This document shows, piece by piece, positions 31,922-40,758 of a stretch of DNA of 64,000 bases. Source of the DNA: JARYGU01 sp033795365 (GTDB lineage Bacteria > Pseudomonadota > Alphaproteobacteria > Rhizobiales > Rhizobiaceae). Below the pieces are notes generated by a model that worked only from the letters and a program-made list of their open reading frames with translations, was not told the DNA's origin and did not search any database. Position 1 is the stretch's first letter, and every line of letters starts with the position of its first letter. The stretch spans positions 1-64,000 of the forward strand of contig JARYGU010000008.1 of the NCBI GenBank assembly GCA_033795365.1, given 5' to 3'. Position numbers and translations under genes: made by a program.

Positions 31922-33951
31922 ACGGACGGCCGGTGCAGGACGGCGGTGTCCTGTATGACGAAACGGACAAGGAAGAAGAGGACGACCTGCCGGAGGCGGC
32001 GGTCGAAGCCGGCCCCGCGCCCAGCATCGACTGGAACGAGAACGTCGACGTGCCCTCCGGGCTCAGCGGCGCGGAGCTTATCCAGGCGCTGGTGAAACGG
32101 CTGCCGAACAGCCCCGGCGTCTACCGCATGTTCAACGAGGCCGGCGACGTGCTCTATGTCGGCAAGGCGCGCAGCCTGAAGAAGCGGGTGACGAACTACG
32201 CGCAGGGGCGCGGCCATTCCAACCGCATCACGCGGATGATCCGCGAGACGACGAACATGGAGTTCGTCACCACGCGCACGGAAACCGAGGCGCTGCTGCT
32301 GGAGGCGAACCTGATCAAGCGGCTGCGGCCGCGCTTCAACGTGCTTTTGCGCGACGACAAGTCGTTTCCCTATATCCTGGTGACAGCGGACACGCGCGCA
32401 CCGGCGATCTTCAAGCATCGCGGCGCGCGAAGCCGCAAGGGCGACTATTTCGGCCCCTTCGCCTCGGCGGGTGCGGTCGGGCGCACGATCAACTCGCTGC
32501 AGCGGGCCTTCCTGCTGCGCACCTGCACCGACAGCGTCTTCGAAAGCCGAACGCGTCCCTGCCTGCTTTATCAGATCAAGCGCTGTTCCGGCCCCTGCAC
32601 GGGGGAGATCAGCGACGAAGGCTATGCCGAGCTGGTGCGCGAGGCGAAGGATTTCCTCTCCGGCAGGAGCCAGAACGTCAAGGCGCAGATCGCCGGCGCG
32701 ATGAACGAGGCCGCCGAAGAGCTCGACTTCGAGCGCGCCGCCGTCTATCGCGACCGCCTCGCCGCGCTCTCTCATGTCCAGAGCCATCAGGGGATCAACC
32801 CGGCAGGCGTCGAGGAGGCGGACGTCTTCGCGATCCACCACGAGGGCGGCATCTCCTGCATCCAGGTCTTTTTCTTCCGCACCGGGCAGAACTGGGGCAA
32901 CCGCGCCTATTTCCCGAAGGCCGATCCGCAGCTTCCGGCTTCCGAGGTGCTCGGCGCCTTCCTTGCGCAGTTCTACGACGACAAGCCCTGTCCGCGGCAG
33001 ATCCTGCTTTCGGAGAGCATCGAGGAGATCGACCTCCTGGCGCAGGCGCTCAGCGAGAAGTCCGGCTATAAGGTCTCCATCCTCGTGCCGCAGCGCGGCG
33101 AGAAGAAGGACCTGACCGACCATGTGGCGGCGAACGCGCGCGAGGCGCATGGCCGCAAGCTTGCGGAGACCGCCTCGCAGTCGCGCCTGCTCGAGGGCTT
33201 CGCCAAGACCTTCGACCTTCCCTATGTGCCGCGCCGCATCGAGATCTACGACAACTCGCACATCATGGGCACCAACGCGGTCGGCGGCATGGTGGTGGCC
33301 GGGCCGGAGGGCTTCGTCAAAGGCCAGTACCGCAAGTTCAACATCAAATCGACGGAGATTACCCCCGGCGACGACTTCGGCATGATGCGCGAGGTGATGA
33401 CGCGGCGCTTCTCGCGGCTGATCAAGGAGGAAGGGCTGCCGGACCGCTCGGCGGACGCCGACAGCGGGGAAGCGGCGGACCGCCCCTTTCCCGCATGGCC
33501 CGACGTGATCCTGATCGACGGCGGTCAGGGACAGATGACGGCGGTGCGTGCCATTCTCGATGAGCTCGGCATCACCGACCATCTGATTGCGATCGGCGTC
33601 GCCAAGGGCGCGGACCGCGAGGCGGGGCGCGAGCGCTTCTTCATGGCCGGCAAGCCTGACTTCTCGCTGCCGCCGCGCGATCCCGTGCTCTATTTCATCC
33701 AGCGGCTGCGCGACGAGGCCCACCGTTTCGCGATCGGCTCGCACCGGGCACGCCGGAAGAAGGAGATGGTCAAGAGCCCGCTCGACGAGATCGCCGGCGT
33801 CGGCCCGACACGAAAGCGCGCGCTCCTGCAGCATTTCGGCACGGCGAAGGCGGTTTCGCGCGCGGCGATCAACGATCTGATGGCGGTCGACGGCATCTCC
33901 GAAAGCGTCGCCCGTCTCGTCTACAACCATTTCCACGAGGATGCGGCCTGA
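31918..33951 (+). CDS. uvrC: UvrABC system protein C
   Basis: UvrC makes the two incisions in nucleotide excision repair. The 677 residues show the GIY-YIG 3'-nicking domain (PGVYRMFNEAGDVLYVGKA, residues ~65-85), then the Cys-rich RPCLLYQIKRCSGPCTG. After these come the UVR helix (DFERAAVYRDRLAALSHVQ), the RNase-H-like 5'-nicking domain (RIEIYDNSHIMGTNAVGGM) and two helix-hairpin-helix motifs at the end (IAGVGPTRKRALLQHFG, DGISESVARLVYN). A ~45-residue acidic N-terminal extension precedes the catalytic domain. It is coupled to the SDR gene by a four-base overlap. Confidence 0.96.
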   Translation: MNGRPVQDGGVLYDETDKEEEDDLPEAAVEAGPAPSIDWNENVDVPSGLSGAELIQALVKRLPNSPGVYRMFNEAGDVLYVGKARSLKKRVTNYAQGRGHSNRITRMIRETTNMEFVTTRTETEALLLEANLIKRLRPRFNVLLRDDKSFPYILVTADTRAPAIFKHRGARSRKGDYFGPFASAGAVGRTINSLQRAFLLRTCTDSVFESRTRPCLLYQIKRCSGPCTGEISDEGYAELVREAKDFLSGRSQNVKAQIAGAMNEAAEELDFERAAVYRDRLAALSHVQSHQGINPAGVEEADVFAIHHEGGISCIQVFFFRTGQNWGNRAYFPKADPQLPASEVLGAFLAQFYDDKPCPRQILLSESIEEIDLLAQALSEKSGYKVSILVPQRGEKKDLTDHVAANAREAHGRKLAETASQSRLLEGFAKTFDLPYVPRRIEIYDNSHIMGTNAVGGMVVAGPEGFVKGQYRKFNIKSTEITPGDDFGMMREVMTRRFSRLIKEEGLPDRSADADSGEAADRPFPAWPDVILIDGGQGQMTAVRAILDELGITDHLIAIGVAKGADREAGRERFFMAGKPDFSLPPRDPVLYFIQRLRDEAHRFAIGSHRARRKKEMVKSPLDEIAGVGPTRKRALLQHFGTAKAVSRAAINDLMAVDGISESVARLVYNHFHEDAA

Positions 33952-34056
33952 CGAGCGTGGCTCTTGTCACAATTCGCCATGAAATGCCGGAAACAACAGT
34001 TGACGGACACCGCGCAAAGCCCTCATCTAGCAAAAACTCGCAGAGACCAAGAAATC

Positions 34057-34644
34057 ATGGCGTCACCCGCTTACAGCATCCCGAATCTCCTCACCTATGC
34101 CAGAATCCTCGCAGTTCCGCTGATCGTCCTGTGCTTTTTCGTCGAAGGCAGGCTGCAATCCTCCGATTTCGCGCGCTGGTCGGCGCTGGCGCTTTTCGCG
34201 ATCGCCTCGATCACCGACTTCTTCGACGGCTACCTCGCCCGCATCTGGAAGCAGACCTCGAATATCGGCCGCATGCTGGACCCGATCGCCGACAAGCTGC
34301 TCGTCGCGTCGGTACTGCTGCTGATGGCCGCCGACGGGACGATCGCCGGGTGGACGATCTGGGCCGCGATCATCATTCTCTGCCGTGAGATCCTCGTCTC
34401 GGGCCTGCGCGAATATCTGGCCGAGCTCAAGGTCAGCGTTCCGGTGACGCGGATCGCGAAGTGGAAGACGACGATCCAGATGGTCGCCATCGCCTTCCTT
34501 CTGGCCGGGCCGGCAGGCGAAAAGATCCTGCCTTACACGACGGAAGCCGGGATCGTGCTGTTGTGGATCGCGGCGCTCATCACCATGTATACCGGATACG
34601 ACTATTTCCGTGCGGGACTGAAGCATATCGTGGATGATCTATGA
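34057..34644 (+). CDS. pgsA: CDP-diacylglycerol-glycerol-3-phosphate phosphatidyltransferase
   Basis: PgsA makes phosphatidylglycerolphosphate in the inner membrane. The 195 residues have the CDP-alcohol phosphotransferase signature D-x2-D-G-x2-A-R...G-x3-D-x3-D, seen as ITDFFDGYLARIWKQ and IGRMLDPIADK. There are five to six hydrophobic segments (NLLTYARILAVPLIVL and others). The ATG at 34057 fits the membrane start; the open frame further upstream is not coding. It lies 105 bases after uvrC and overlaps moaD by four bases. Confidence 0.94.
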   Translation: MASPAYSIPNLLTYARILAVPLIVLCFFVEGRLQSSDFARWSALALFAIASITDFFDGYLARIWKQTSNIGRMLDPIADKLLVASVLLLMAADGTIAGWTIWAAIIILCREILVSGLREYLAELKVSVPVTRIAKWKTTIQMVAIAFLLAGPAGEKILPYTTEAGIVLLWIAALITMYTGYDYFRAGLKHIVDDL

Positions 34645-34895
34645 CGAAGCTCGTCTATTTCGCCTGGGTTCGCGAACGTATCGGCAAGCCCGAAGAAGAG
34701 CTCGACCTGCCGGCCTCCGTGGTCACGGCAGGCGACCTGCTTGCCTATCTGAAGACACTCGGCGAAGAGTACGAGACGGCGCTGGAACATGACAACGTGA
34801 TCCGCGTGGCGATCAACCAGGAGCATGTCGACCACCGCGAACCGATCGCCGGCGCACGCGAGATCGCGCTTTTCCCGCCGATGACCGGAGGCTGA
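34641..34895 (+). CDS. moaD: Molybdopterin synthase small subunit
   Basis: MoaD is the ubiquitin-like sulfur carrier for molybdopterin. The 84 residues fit the beta-grasp fold (KLVYFAWVRERIGKPEEE, VIRVAINQEHVDHREPI), and the C-terminus ends in the essential Gly-Gly (PPMTGG) that is thiocarboxylated. It overlaps pgsA by four bases and precedes moaE by three bases. The cofactor made here would serve enzymes such as the molybdopterin oxidoreductase at 25092-27212. Confidence 0.93.
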   Translation: MTKLVYFAWVRERIGKPEEELDLPASVVTAGDLLAYLKTLGEEYETALEHDNVIRVAINQEHVDHREPIAGAREIALFPPMTGG

Positions 34896-34898
34896 GCG

Positions 34899-35375
34899 AT
34901 GGCCGCCGAGGATGACGTTCCGGTCATCGTACGCGTAGAGGCCGAGGATTTCGATGCGAAAGCGGAGACCGAGCGCCTCGTCGCGGGCCGCAAAGGCATC
35001 GGCGCAGTCGTCAGCTTCACCGGCCTCTGCCGCGACGAGGGCGGAACGCTCGCGGCCCTCGAACTCGAACACTATCCCGGCATGGCGGAAGCGGAGATCA
35101 CCCGCATCTGCCGCGAGGCCGTCACACGGTTCTCGCTTTCGGGGATCAGCGCCATCCACCGGGTCGGGCGGATCGCGCCGGGCGGAAACATCGTCCTCGT
35201 CATCGCAGCCGCTCCCCACCGCCACGCCGCCTTCGACGGCGCGTCCTTCGTCATGGACTATCTCAAGACCTCGGCGCCCTTCTGGAAAAAGGAGCACCGC
35301 GCGGACGGCTCTGCGGGCGGCTGGGTCGAAGCCAAGGACACAGACGACCGCGCCCGGGAGAAGTGGCGGAAGTAG
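34899..35375 (+). CDS. moaE: Molybdopterin synthase catalytic subunit
   Basis: MoaE combines with MoaD to convert precursor Z to molybdopterin. The 158 residues include GAVVSFTGLCRDEGGT, the family segment ELEHYPGMAEAEI, HRVGRIAPGGNIVLV and the lysine-containing active site FVMDYLKTSAPFWKKEH. It follows moaD directly and is the last gene of the operon, ending about 40 bases before a terminator hairpin. No moaA/B/C genes are in this window. Confidence 0.94.
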   Translation: MAAEDDVPVIVRVEAEDFDAKAETERLVAGRKGIGAVVSFTGLCRDEGGTLAALELEHYPGMAEAEITRICREAVTRFSLSGISAIHRVGRIAPGGNIVLVIAAAPHRHAAFDGASFVMDYLKTSAPFWKKEHRADGSAGGWVEAKDTDDRAREKWRK

Positions 35376-35415
35376 CGGCCGGATCTTCCGCACCGCGCCA
35401 ATCCGCAAGATATAA

Positions 35416-35441
35416 AAACCGGAGCCTTGCGGCCCCGGTTT
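35416..35441. terminator. Terminator between moaE and ndk
   Basis: AAACCGGAGCC (35416-35426) pairs with GGCCCCGGTTT (35431-35441) over 11 bases with one mismatch and a TTGC loop. It is followed by A/T runs on both sides. It can end the SDR-uvrC-pgsA-moaDE transcript and the convergent ndk transcript. Confidence 0.75.
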
Positions 35442-35486
35442 CAAGATTCATTTCAAATATCTGCGGCAAAAGCCTCAGAAACAGCT

Positions 35487-35909
35487 TCAGCCGACGATCT
35501 CGGTGTCGGAGAACCAGTACCTGATTTCCTGGGCAGCGGTTTCCGGGGCGTCGGAGCCATGGACCGAGTTCTCGCCGATGGAGAGAGCATGGGTCTTGCG
35601 GATCGTGCCTTCGTCGGCATTGGCGGGATTGGTCGCGCCCATGACTTCGCGGTTCTTCAGGATGGCGTTCTCGCCTTCCAGAACCTGAACGACGGTCGGG
35701 CCGGAGGTCATGGTGTCGACCAGTTCGCCGAAGAAGGGGCGTTCCTTGTGCACGGCGTAGAAGCCTTCGGCTTCGCGGCGGCTCATCCAGACGCGCTTGG
35801 ACGCAACGACGCGCAGGCCGGCATCTTCGAGCATCTTGGTGATTGCGCCGGTGAGGTTGCGCTTCGTCGCATCCGGCTTGATCATCGAGAAGGTGCGTTC
35901 AATCGCCAT
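35487..35909 (-). CDS. ndk: Nucleoside diphosphate kinase
   Basis: Ndk balances NTP pools by transferring phosphate through a phospho-histidine. The 140 residues match exactly: start AIERTFSMIKPDATKRNL, ATP-site segment LKNREVMGATNPANADEG, and the active site SIGENSVHGSDAPETAAQE with His at NSVHGSD. I start at ATG 35909 (AGGGAACC upstream) rather than the longer frame. It is convergent with moaE across a terminator, and is monocistronic by position. Confidence 0.97.
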   Translation of the reverse strand: MAIERTFSMIKPDATKRNLTGAITKMLEDAGLRVVASKRVWMSRREAEGFYAVHKERPFFGELVDTMTSGPTVVQVLEGENAILKNREVMGATNPANADEGTIRKTHALSIGENSVHGSDAPETAAQEIRYWFSDTEIVG

Positions 35910-36014
35910 ATGTTCGGTTCCCTTGGTTCTGGGTGAAAAGTGGCGGTTCAATAGCCGCCAATTCCGTGCAAAACAAGGGGGGACGCGGCGATTGCGCTCT
36001 GGCGGCGCGATCTT

Positions 36015-36704
36015 TCACGCCGCCGTCACACTGCGCCCGAGTCCGCCGTGGAGATCGAGGCAGCGCTCGAACCAGAGCGCGGCCGGATCGTCCGGCTCAA
36101 GCACCTTCACCGGCGAAACGATACGCAGCCATTGCAGCGCGCCGAACACGATGTAGTCGGAAAAGAGCGGGCTCTCACCGCCGATGAAGGGCTGCGACTG
36201 CAGCATGTGGCGCAGGGGCTGGAGCTTGCCGGCGAAGGCGGCGGCATCCTCCCTGCCCTCCTGCGCGGCCGCCTCGAGGCTCTTTCCGAGCCGGGCCTCG
36301 CGGCTCTCGCGGAAATAGGCCTGATCCTGCGGCGCCAGCATGGCATGGATGTCGAGGATGGCTATGCGGGTGACCATCGGATGAAGCGTCGTCTGCGACC
36401 AGGCTTCGACGAAACGCGCCGTCGCCCTGCCGCCCTCGCCGCCGAAGAGCGAGCGGCGATCCGGATAGGTTTCCTCGAGATGCAGCGCGATGGCGAAGCT
36501 GTCGCTGACGAGCCTCTCCCCGTCCCTGAGCAGCGGCACGATCTTCGTGCAGCCGTTCTCCAGCTTGGGTATCATGGTGAAGCCGACGGTCTCAATATCG
36601 TGGTCGAGGCCCTTGTGAGCGAGCGACATCATCGTCTTCCAGACATGCGGAGAAAAAGGTCTTTGCCGATCCGCGCCGCTCAATGCATAAAGTTTCCGGT
36701 CCAT
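36015..36704 (-). CDS. Glutathione S-transferase (beta-etherase-like)
   Basis: This is a 229-residue GST-family protein. The N-domain starts KLYALSGADRQRPFSPHVW and has a recognisable GSH loop region (IVPLLRDGERLVSDSFAI AL). The C-domain includes FVEAWSQTTLHPMV and GGESPLFSDYIVFGALQW, segments seen in GSTs annotated as LigE/LigF-like or Gst-type. A beta-etherase role is only suggested by resemblance. It sits alone, divergent from the DinB gene, with a 136-base gap. Confidence 0.8.
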   Translation of the reverse strand: MDRKLYALSGADRQRPFSPHVWKTMMSLAHKGLDHDIETVGFTMIPKLENGCTKIVPLLRDGERLVSDSFAIALHLEETYPDRRSLFGGEGGRATARFVEAWSQTTLHPMVTRIAILDIHAMLAPQDQAYFRESREARLGKSLEAAAQEGREDAAAFAGKLQPLRHMLQSQPFIGGESPLFSDYIVFGALQWLRIVSPVKVLEPDDPAALWFERCLDLHGGLGRSVTAA

Positions 36705-36840
36705 CGTCTCGTCCTGTTCCGTTGCCGCACTATTGGAGCCGACCGGGCCGGCGGCGACAAATCAGATAATTTCATGGATTGCATAAGAGCGGCTTTGAGA
36801 AGGCTGCGCTATGATGCGGCAAATCGAACGGGGGCCAGGA

Positions 36841-37350
36841 ATGATCGAACAGTTCCGGATGTTTGCATCCTACAACCAGTGGGCCAACCGTGCCGTCTAC
36901 GATGCGGCCGAAACGCTGAGCGAGGAGGAGTATCGCTGCGACCGGGGTGCCTTCTTCGGCTCGCTGCACGGCACGCTCAACCATCTTCTTTCGGCCGACC
37001 GCATCTGGCTGAGGCGCTTCACCGGCTGGGGCGACGCGCCTTTCGCCCTCAACGTCATCCTGTATGATGATCTCGCCAGCCTTCGAGCCGCACGGGAGGC
37101 GGAGGACCGCCGCATCATCGACTTTGTGGACGGCCTCGACGGCGAAAAGCTCGCCCAGCCGTTTTCCTACACGCCGATCACCAATCCCGTGGAGATCCGC
37201 CACGCGCTGGGGGCCGCCCTCACGCACGTCTTCAATCACCAGACCCACCACCGCGGTCAGTGCCACACGATCCTGACGAGCCTCGGCAAACCGAGCCTGA
37301 CGCTCGACCTTATCTATTTCCTGCGGACGGAAGGGCAGAGGTGGCTTTGA
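36841..37350 (+). CDS. DinB family protein (putative metal-dependent thiol transferase)
   Basis: This DinB-fold four-helix bundle (169 residues) belongs to a family whose best-known members are bacillithiol or mycothiol transferases. The metal ligands expected for the fold are visible: His in GTLNHLLSADRIWL, and the pair in THVFNHQTHHRGQ. The name comes from DNA-damage-inducible DinB of Bacillus, but there is no sign of SOS control here. ATG 36841 is chosen because GGGG (36830-36833) is well spaced; an in-frame ATG at 36811 is an alternative. The substrate is unknown. Confidence 0.85.
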   Translation: MIEQFRMFASYNQWANRAVYDAAETLSEEEYRCDRGAFFGSLHGTLNHLLSADRIWLRRFTGWGDAPFALNVILYDDLASLRAAREAEDRRIIDFVDGLDGEKLAQPFSYTPITNPVEIRHALGAALTHVFNHQTHHRGQCHTILTSLGKPSLTLDLIYFLRTEGQRWL

Positions 37351-37426
37351 AGGACGGCACGAGACAACCATCAGCCGCTGCCTCGCCCCTTGCCTTGCCG
37401 CCCCGACGCGCCCTATAGACGCGAGC

Positions 37427-39316
37427 ATGATTGCGATTTCCGGCCTTTCCGCCCGCATTGCCGGGCGTCTCCTTCTCGACAACGCTTCCGTGACGCTTCC
37501 AGCGGGCACGAAGGCAGGCCTCGTCGGGCGCAACGGCGCTGGAAAGTCGACGCTGTTCCGTATCGTCACCGGCGAGCTGACGCCGGAGGCCGGCTCCGTC
37601 TCCATTCCGAAGAACGCGCGCATCGGACAGGTGGCGCAGGAAGCCCCCGGCACCGACGAGCCGCTGATCGAGATCGTACTTGCCGCCGACAAGGAGCGGG
37701 CCTCACTCCTCAAGGAGGCCGAGACGGCAACCGACCCGCACCGGATCGCCGACATCCAGACGCGGCTTGCCGATATCGGCGCGCATGCGGCGGAAGCCCG
37801 TGCGGCGAGCATCCTTGCCGGTCTCGGCTTCGACCACGAGGCGCAGCGCCGCCCGGCAAAAAGCTTTTCCGGCGGCTGGCGCATGCGCGTCGCGCTCGCC
37901 GCCGTCCTCTTCTCCGAGCCGGACCTGCTGCTCCTCGACGAGCCGACCAACTATCTCGACCTCGAAGGCACGATGTGGCTGGAGGATTACGTCCGCCGCT
38001 ATCCCTACACGGTCATCATCATCAGCCACGACCGCGACCTCCTGAACAACGCCGTCAACGCAATCGTGCATCTCGACCAGAAGAAGCTCACCTTCTATCG
38101 CGGCGGCTACGACCAATTCGAGCGGCAGAAGGCGGAGGCCGACGAGCTGCAGATGAAGGCGAAGGCCAAGAACGAGGCGGCGCGCAAGCATCTGCAGAGC
38201 TTCATCGACCGCTTCAAGGCGAAGGCCTCCAAGGCCAAGCAGGCGCAGAGCCGCGTGAAGGCGCTGGAGCGCATGGGAACGGTCGCCGCCGTGATCGAGG
38301 ATCACGTGCAGCCGATCACCTTTCCGGAGCCGGAAAAGCAGCCGGCCTCCCCCATCGTTGTCGTGGAGGGCGGCGCGGTCGGCTACGAACCCGGCAGGCC
38401 GATCCTGAGGAACATCAATCTTCGCATCGACAACGACGACCGCATCGCGCTCCTCGGCGCGAACGGCAACGGCAAATCGACCTTCGCCAAGTTCATTTCG
38501 GGCCGGCTTTCCGCCGAGAGCGGCGCGGTGAGGATCGCACCCAACCTGAAGATCGGCTTCTTCGCGCAGCATCAGCTCGACGACCTGATCCCCGGCCAGT
38601 CGCCCGTCGAGCATGTGCGCCGGCTGATGCCCGATGCACCGGAGGCGAAGGTGCGCGCCCGCGTCGCGCAGATGGGGCTGGCGACCGAGAAGATGGCGAC
38701 CGCTGCCAAAGACCTTTCCGGCGGCGAGAAGGCGCGGCTCCTGATGGGGCTTGCCGCCTTCCATGCGCCGAACCTCATGATCCTCGACGAGCCGACGAAC
38801 CATCTCGACATCGACAGCCGCCGCGCGCTGATCGAGGCGCTGAACGACTACCAGGGCGCGGTGATCCTGATTTCGCATGACCGTCACCTGATCGAGGCGA
38901 CCGTCGACCGGCTATGGCTCGTCGCCGACGGCACGGTGACGAGCTTTGACGGCGACATGGAGGAATATCGCGACCTCATCGTCGCTTCCGGAAAGAAGAA
39001 GGACGACAGGGAAAAGGCAGGCAGCGCACAGGAGCAGGCCTCCAAGGCCGACCAGCGCAAGGCCAACGCCGACAAGCGCGCCACGCTGGCGCCGCTCAGG
39101 AAAAAGATCAGCGAAATCGAATCCCTGACGGCAAAACTGGAGAAACTGATTCAGGCGCTTGATTTAGAACTTGCGGATCCGGAGCTTTACGAAAGATCTC
39201 CGGCCAAGGCCGCGCAGAAGGCCAAGGACCGCGCCGACGCCGCGCAGAAGCTTGCGCAGGCGGAAGAGACATGGCTGGAGCTTTCGGGGCAATACGAAGA
39301 GGCGATGGCGGGCTGA
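37427..39316 (+). CDS. ABC-F family ATPase (YheS-like)
   Basis: This 629-residue soluble protein has two fused ABC ATPase domains and no membrane segment, so it belongs to ABC-F, which acts on the ribosome rather than in transport. Walker A motifs are GLVGRNGAGKSTLF and LLGANGNGKSTFA. Signatures are FSGGWRMRVALA and LSGGEKARLLMG, and Walker B motifs are LLLLDEPTNYLD and LMILDEPTNHLD. The linker (~240-300) is charged (KAKAKNEAARKHLQSF), and a C-terminal Lys/Glu-rich coiled coil follows. The gene order does not reveal which translational state it senses. Confidence 0.9.
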   Translation: MIAISGLSARIAGRLLLDNASVTLPAGTKAGLVGRNGAGKSTLFRIVTGELTPEAGSVSIPKNARIGQVAQEAPGTDEPLIEIVLAADKERASLLKEAETATDPHRIADIQTRLADIGAHAAEARAASILAGLGFDHEAQRRPAKSFSGGWRMRVALAAVLFSEPDLLLLDEPTNYLDLEGTMWLEDYVRRYPYTVIIISHDRDLLNNAVNAIVHLDQKKLTFYRGGYDQFERQKAEADELQMKAKAKNEAARKHLQSFIDRFKAKASKAKQAQSRVKALERMGTVAAVIEDHVQPITFPEPEKQPASPIVVVEGGAVGYEPGRPILRNINLRIDNDDRIALLGANGNGKSTFAKFISGRLSAESGAVRIAPNLKIGFFAQHQLDDLIPGQSPVEHVRRLMPDAPEAKVRARVAQMGLATEKMATAAKDLSGGEKARLLMGLAAFHAPNLMILDEPTNHLDIDSRRALIEALNDYQGAVILISHDRHLIEATVDRLWLVADGTVTSFDGDMEEYRDLIVASGKKKDDREKAGSAQEQASKADQRKANADKRATLAPLRKKISEIESLTAKLEKLIQALDLELADPELYERSPAKAAQKAKDRADAAQKLAQAEETWLELSGQYEEAMAG

Positions 39317-39432
39317 CGAACCTGCCGGCAAAACCTTTTCGTCTCATACCAAAGTCGTATTTGCCCGCCTGGCTGCGAGCCGGTTCCCGCGCTTGAAACG
39401 CCCCCATCGGCATGGTTAGCTCCTTCCCGGAG

Positions 39433-39476
39433 CAAGAGTGTTCCTTGTGCGTTCAGATGAACGCTCGGCGCTCTTG
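39433..39476. promoter_or_regulatory. Nested inverted repeat upstream of the TRAP binding protein
   Basis: GCGTTCA (39449-39455) and TGAACGC (39458-39464) form a near-perfect palindrome with a two-base centre. It is flanked by CAAGAG (39433-39438) and CTCTTG (39471-39476), so the structure is nested. It lies ~55 bases before the dctP ribosome-binding site. It may be an operator for a transcription factor or a structured leader. A shorter repeat (39488-39510) follows. Confidence 0.45.
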
Positions 39477-39487
39477 GGGATGACGAA

Positions 39488-39510
39488 GAGCGGGAGATAC
39501 CCGCCCGCTC
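39488..39510. promoter_or_regulatory. Short inverted repeat before the dctP ribosome-binding site
   Basis: GAGCGGG (39488-39494) and CCCGCTC (39504-39510) can form a hairpin with a nine-base loop, six bases upstream of GGGAGGA. It could affect translation initiation or mark an operator. No function is established. Confidence 0.35.
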
Positions 39511-39529
39511 GCCTTTGGGAGGAACATCG

Positions 39530-40636
39530 ATGGATCGTCGTTTATTCTTGAAACGGGCCGGTTTTGGCGGTGCGGGGGTGGTCGCCGCCTCGACGCTTGC
39601 GGCACCGGCAATCGCGCAGACCTATCCCAAGGTCAACTGGCGGCTCGCTTCCTCCTTTCCCAAGTCGCTCGACACGATCTATGGCGGCGCGGAGACATTG
39701 TCGCAGCGTCTTTCGGAAGCGACCGACGGCAATTTCCAGATCCAGGTCTTCGCCGCCGGCGAACTCGTTCCCGGCCTGCAGGCGGCCGATGCGACAGCCG
39801 CAGGCACCATCGAGGCCTGTCATACGGTCGCCTATTACTATGTCGGCAAGGACCCGGCCTGGGCTCTGGGAGCCGCCGTCCCCTTCGCGCTCAATGCGCG
39901 CGGCCACAATGCCTGGCAGTATCACGGCGGCGGCATCGACATGTTCAACGAATTTCTCGGCAAGCAGGGGCTGGTCGGCTTTCCTTGCGGCAATACCGGC
40001 GTGCAGATGGGCGGCTGGTTCCGCAAGGAGATCAGGACCGTCGCCGACCTTTCCGGGCTGAAGATGCGCGTCGGCGGCTTTGCCGGAACCGTGCTGCAGA
40101 AGCTCGGCGTCGTGCCGCAGCAGCTTGCCGGCGGCGACATCTATCCGGCGCTCGAAAAAGGCACGATCGATGCCGCCGAATGGGTCGGGCCTTATGACGA
40201 CGAGAAGCTCGGCTTCTACAAGGTCGCGCCCTACTATTACTATCCCGGCTGGTGGGAGGGCGGACCGACGGTGCATGCGATGTTCAACACCGCCGCCTAC
40301 GAGGCGCTGCCGCCGATCTACAAATCGCTGCTGCGCACCGCCTGCCAGGCGACCGACGCGGACATGCTGCAGAAATACGACTATGTGAACCCGGCCGCGA
40401 TCAAGCGCCTCGTCGCTGCCGGCGCGAAGCTCAGCCCGTTCAGCCAGGAGATCCTTGCCGCCTGCTTCGACGCGGCGAACGGCATCTATGCCGAACTCGA
40501 CAAGACCAATGCGCCGTTCAAGACGATGTGGGACTCGATCAAGGCCTTCCGCGCCGAATATTACCTCAACGCACAGATCGCCGAATACAACTATGACACC
40601 TTCATGATGATCCAGCAGCGCAGCGACAAGCTCTAG
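39530..40636 (+). CDS. dctP: TRAP transporter periplasmic binding protein
   Basis: This is the extracytoplasmic solute receptor of a TRAP transporter, 368 residues. The twin-arginine-like start MDRRLFLKRAGFGGAGV predicts Tat export, with cleavage after AIAQ. The mature protein is a DctP/TakP-type two-lobed fold (WRLASSFPKSLDTIYGG, VGFPCGNTGVQMGGWFRKE, DLSGLKMRVGGFAGTVLQ). GGGAGGA (39517-39523) is six bases before the ATG. The permease subunits DctQ and DctM lie 4 kb away on the opposite strand, with a cupin gene in between. TakP-like proteins bind keto acids, but the ligand is unproven here. Confidence 0.88.
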   Translation: MDRRLFLKRAGFGGAGVVAASTLAAPAIAQTYPKVNWRLASSFPKSLDTIYGGAETLSQRLSEATDGNFQIQVFAAGELVPGLQAADATAAGTIEACHTVAYYYVGKDPAWALGAAVPFALNARGHNAWQYHGGGIDMFNEFLGKQGLVGFPCGNTGVQMGGWFRKEIRTVADLSGLKMRVGGFAGTVLQKLGVVPQQLAGGDIYPALEKGTIDAAEWVGPYDDEKLGFYKVAPYYYYPGWWEGGPTVHAMFNTAAYEALPPIYKSLLRTACQATDADMLQKYDYVNPAAIKRLVAAGAKLSPFSQEILAACFDAANGIYAELDKTNAPFKTMWDSIKAFRAEYYLNAQIAEYNYDTFMMIQQRSDKL

Positions 40637-40639
40637 GGT

Positions 40640-40675
40640 CGAAGCCGCTCGCATCCTTGGTTGCGGGCGGCTTCG
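40640..40675 (+). terminator. Hairpin after dctP
   Basis: CGAAGCCGC (40640-40648) and GCGGCTTCG (40667-40675) form a nine-bp stem three bases after the dctP stop codon region. The T-run is weak (GTGATTTCC), so it is a possible rather than a clear intrinsic terminator. Confidence 0.5.
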
Positions 40676-40758
40676 TGATTTCCGGCCTTCACAGTCGACC
40701 TGTCAATCGTCCGTTTCGTGGTATGGTCGCTGCGCAGACGGTTTAACGGGAGGATCCT

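Noticed and set aside
31849..33936. A 695-residue minus-strand open frame across uvrC
   Set aside because: It is antisense to a clearly recognisable uvrC and has low-complexity composition.
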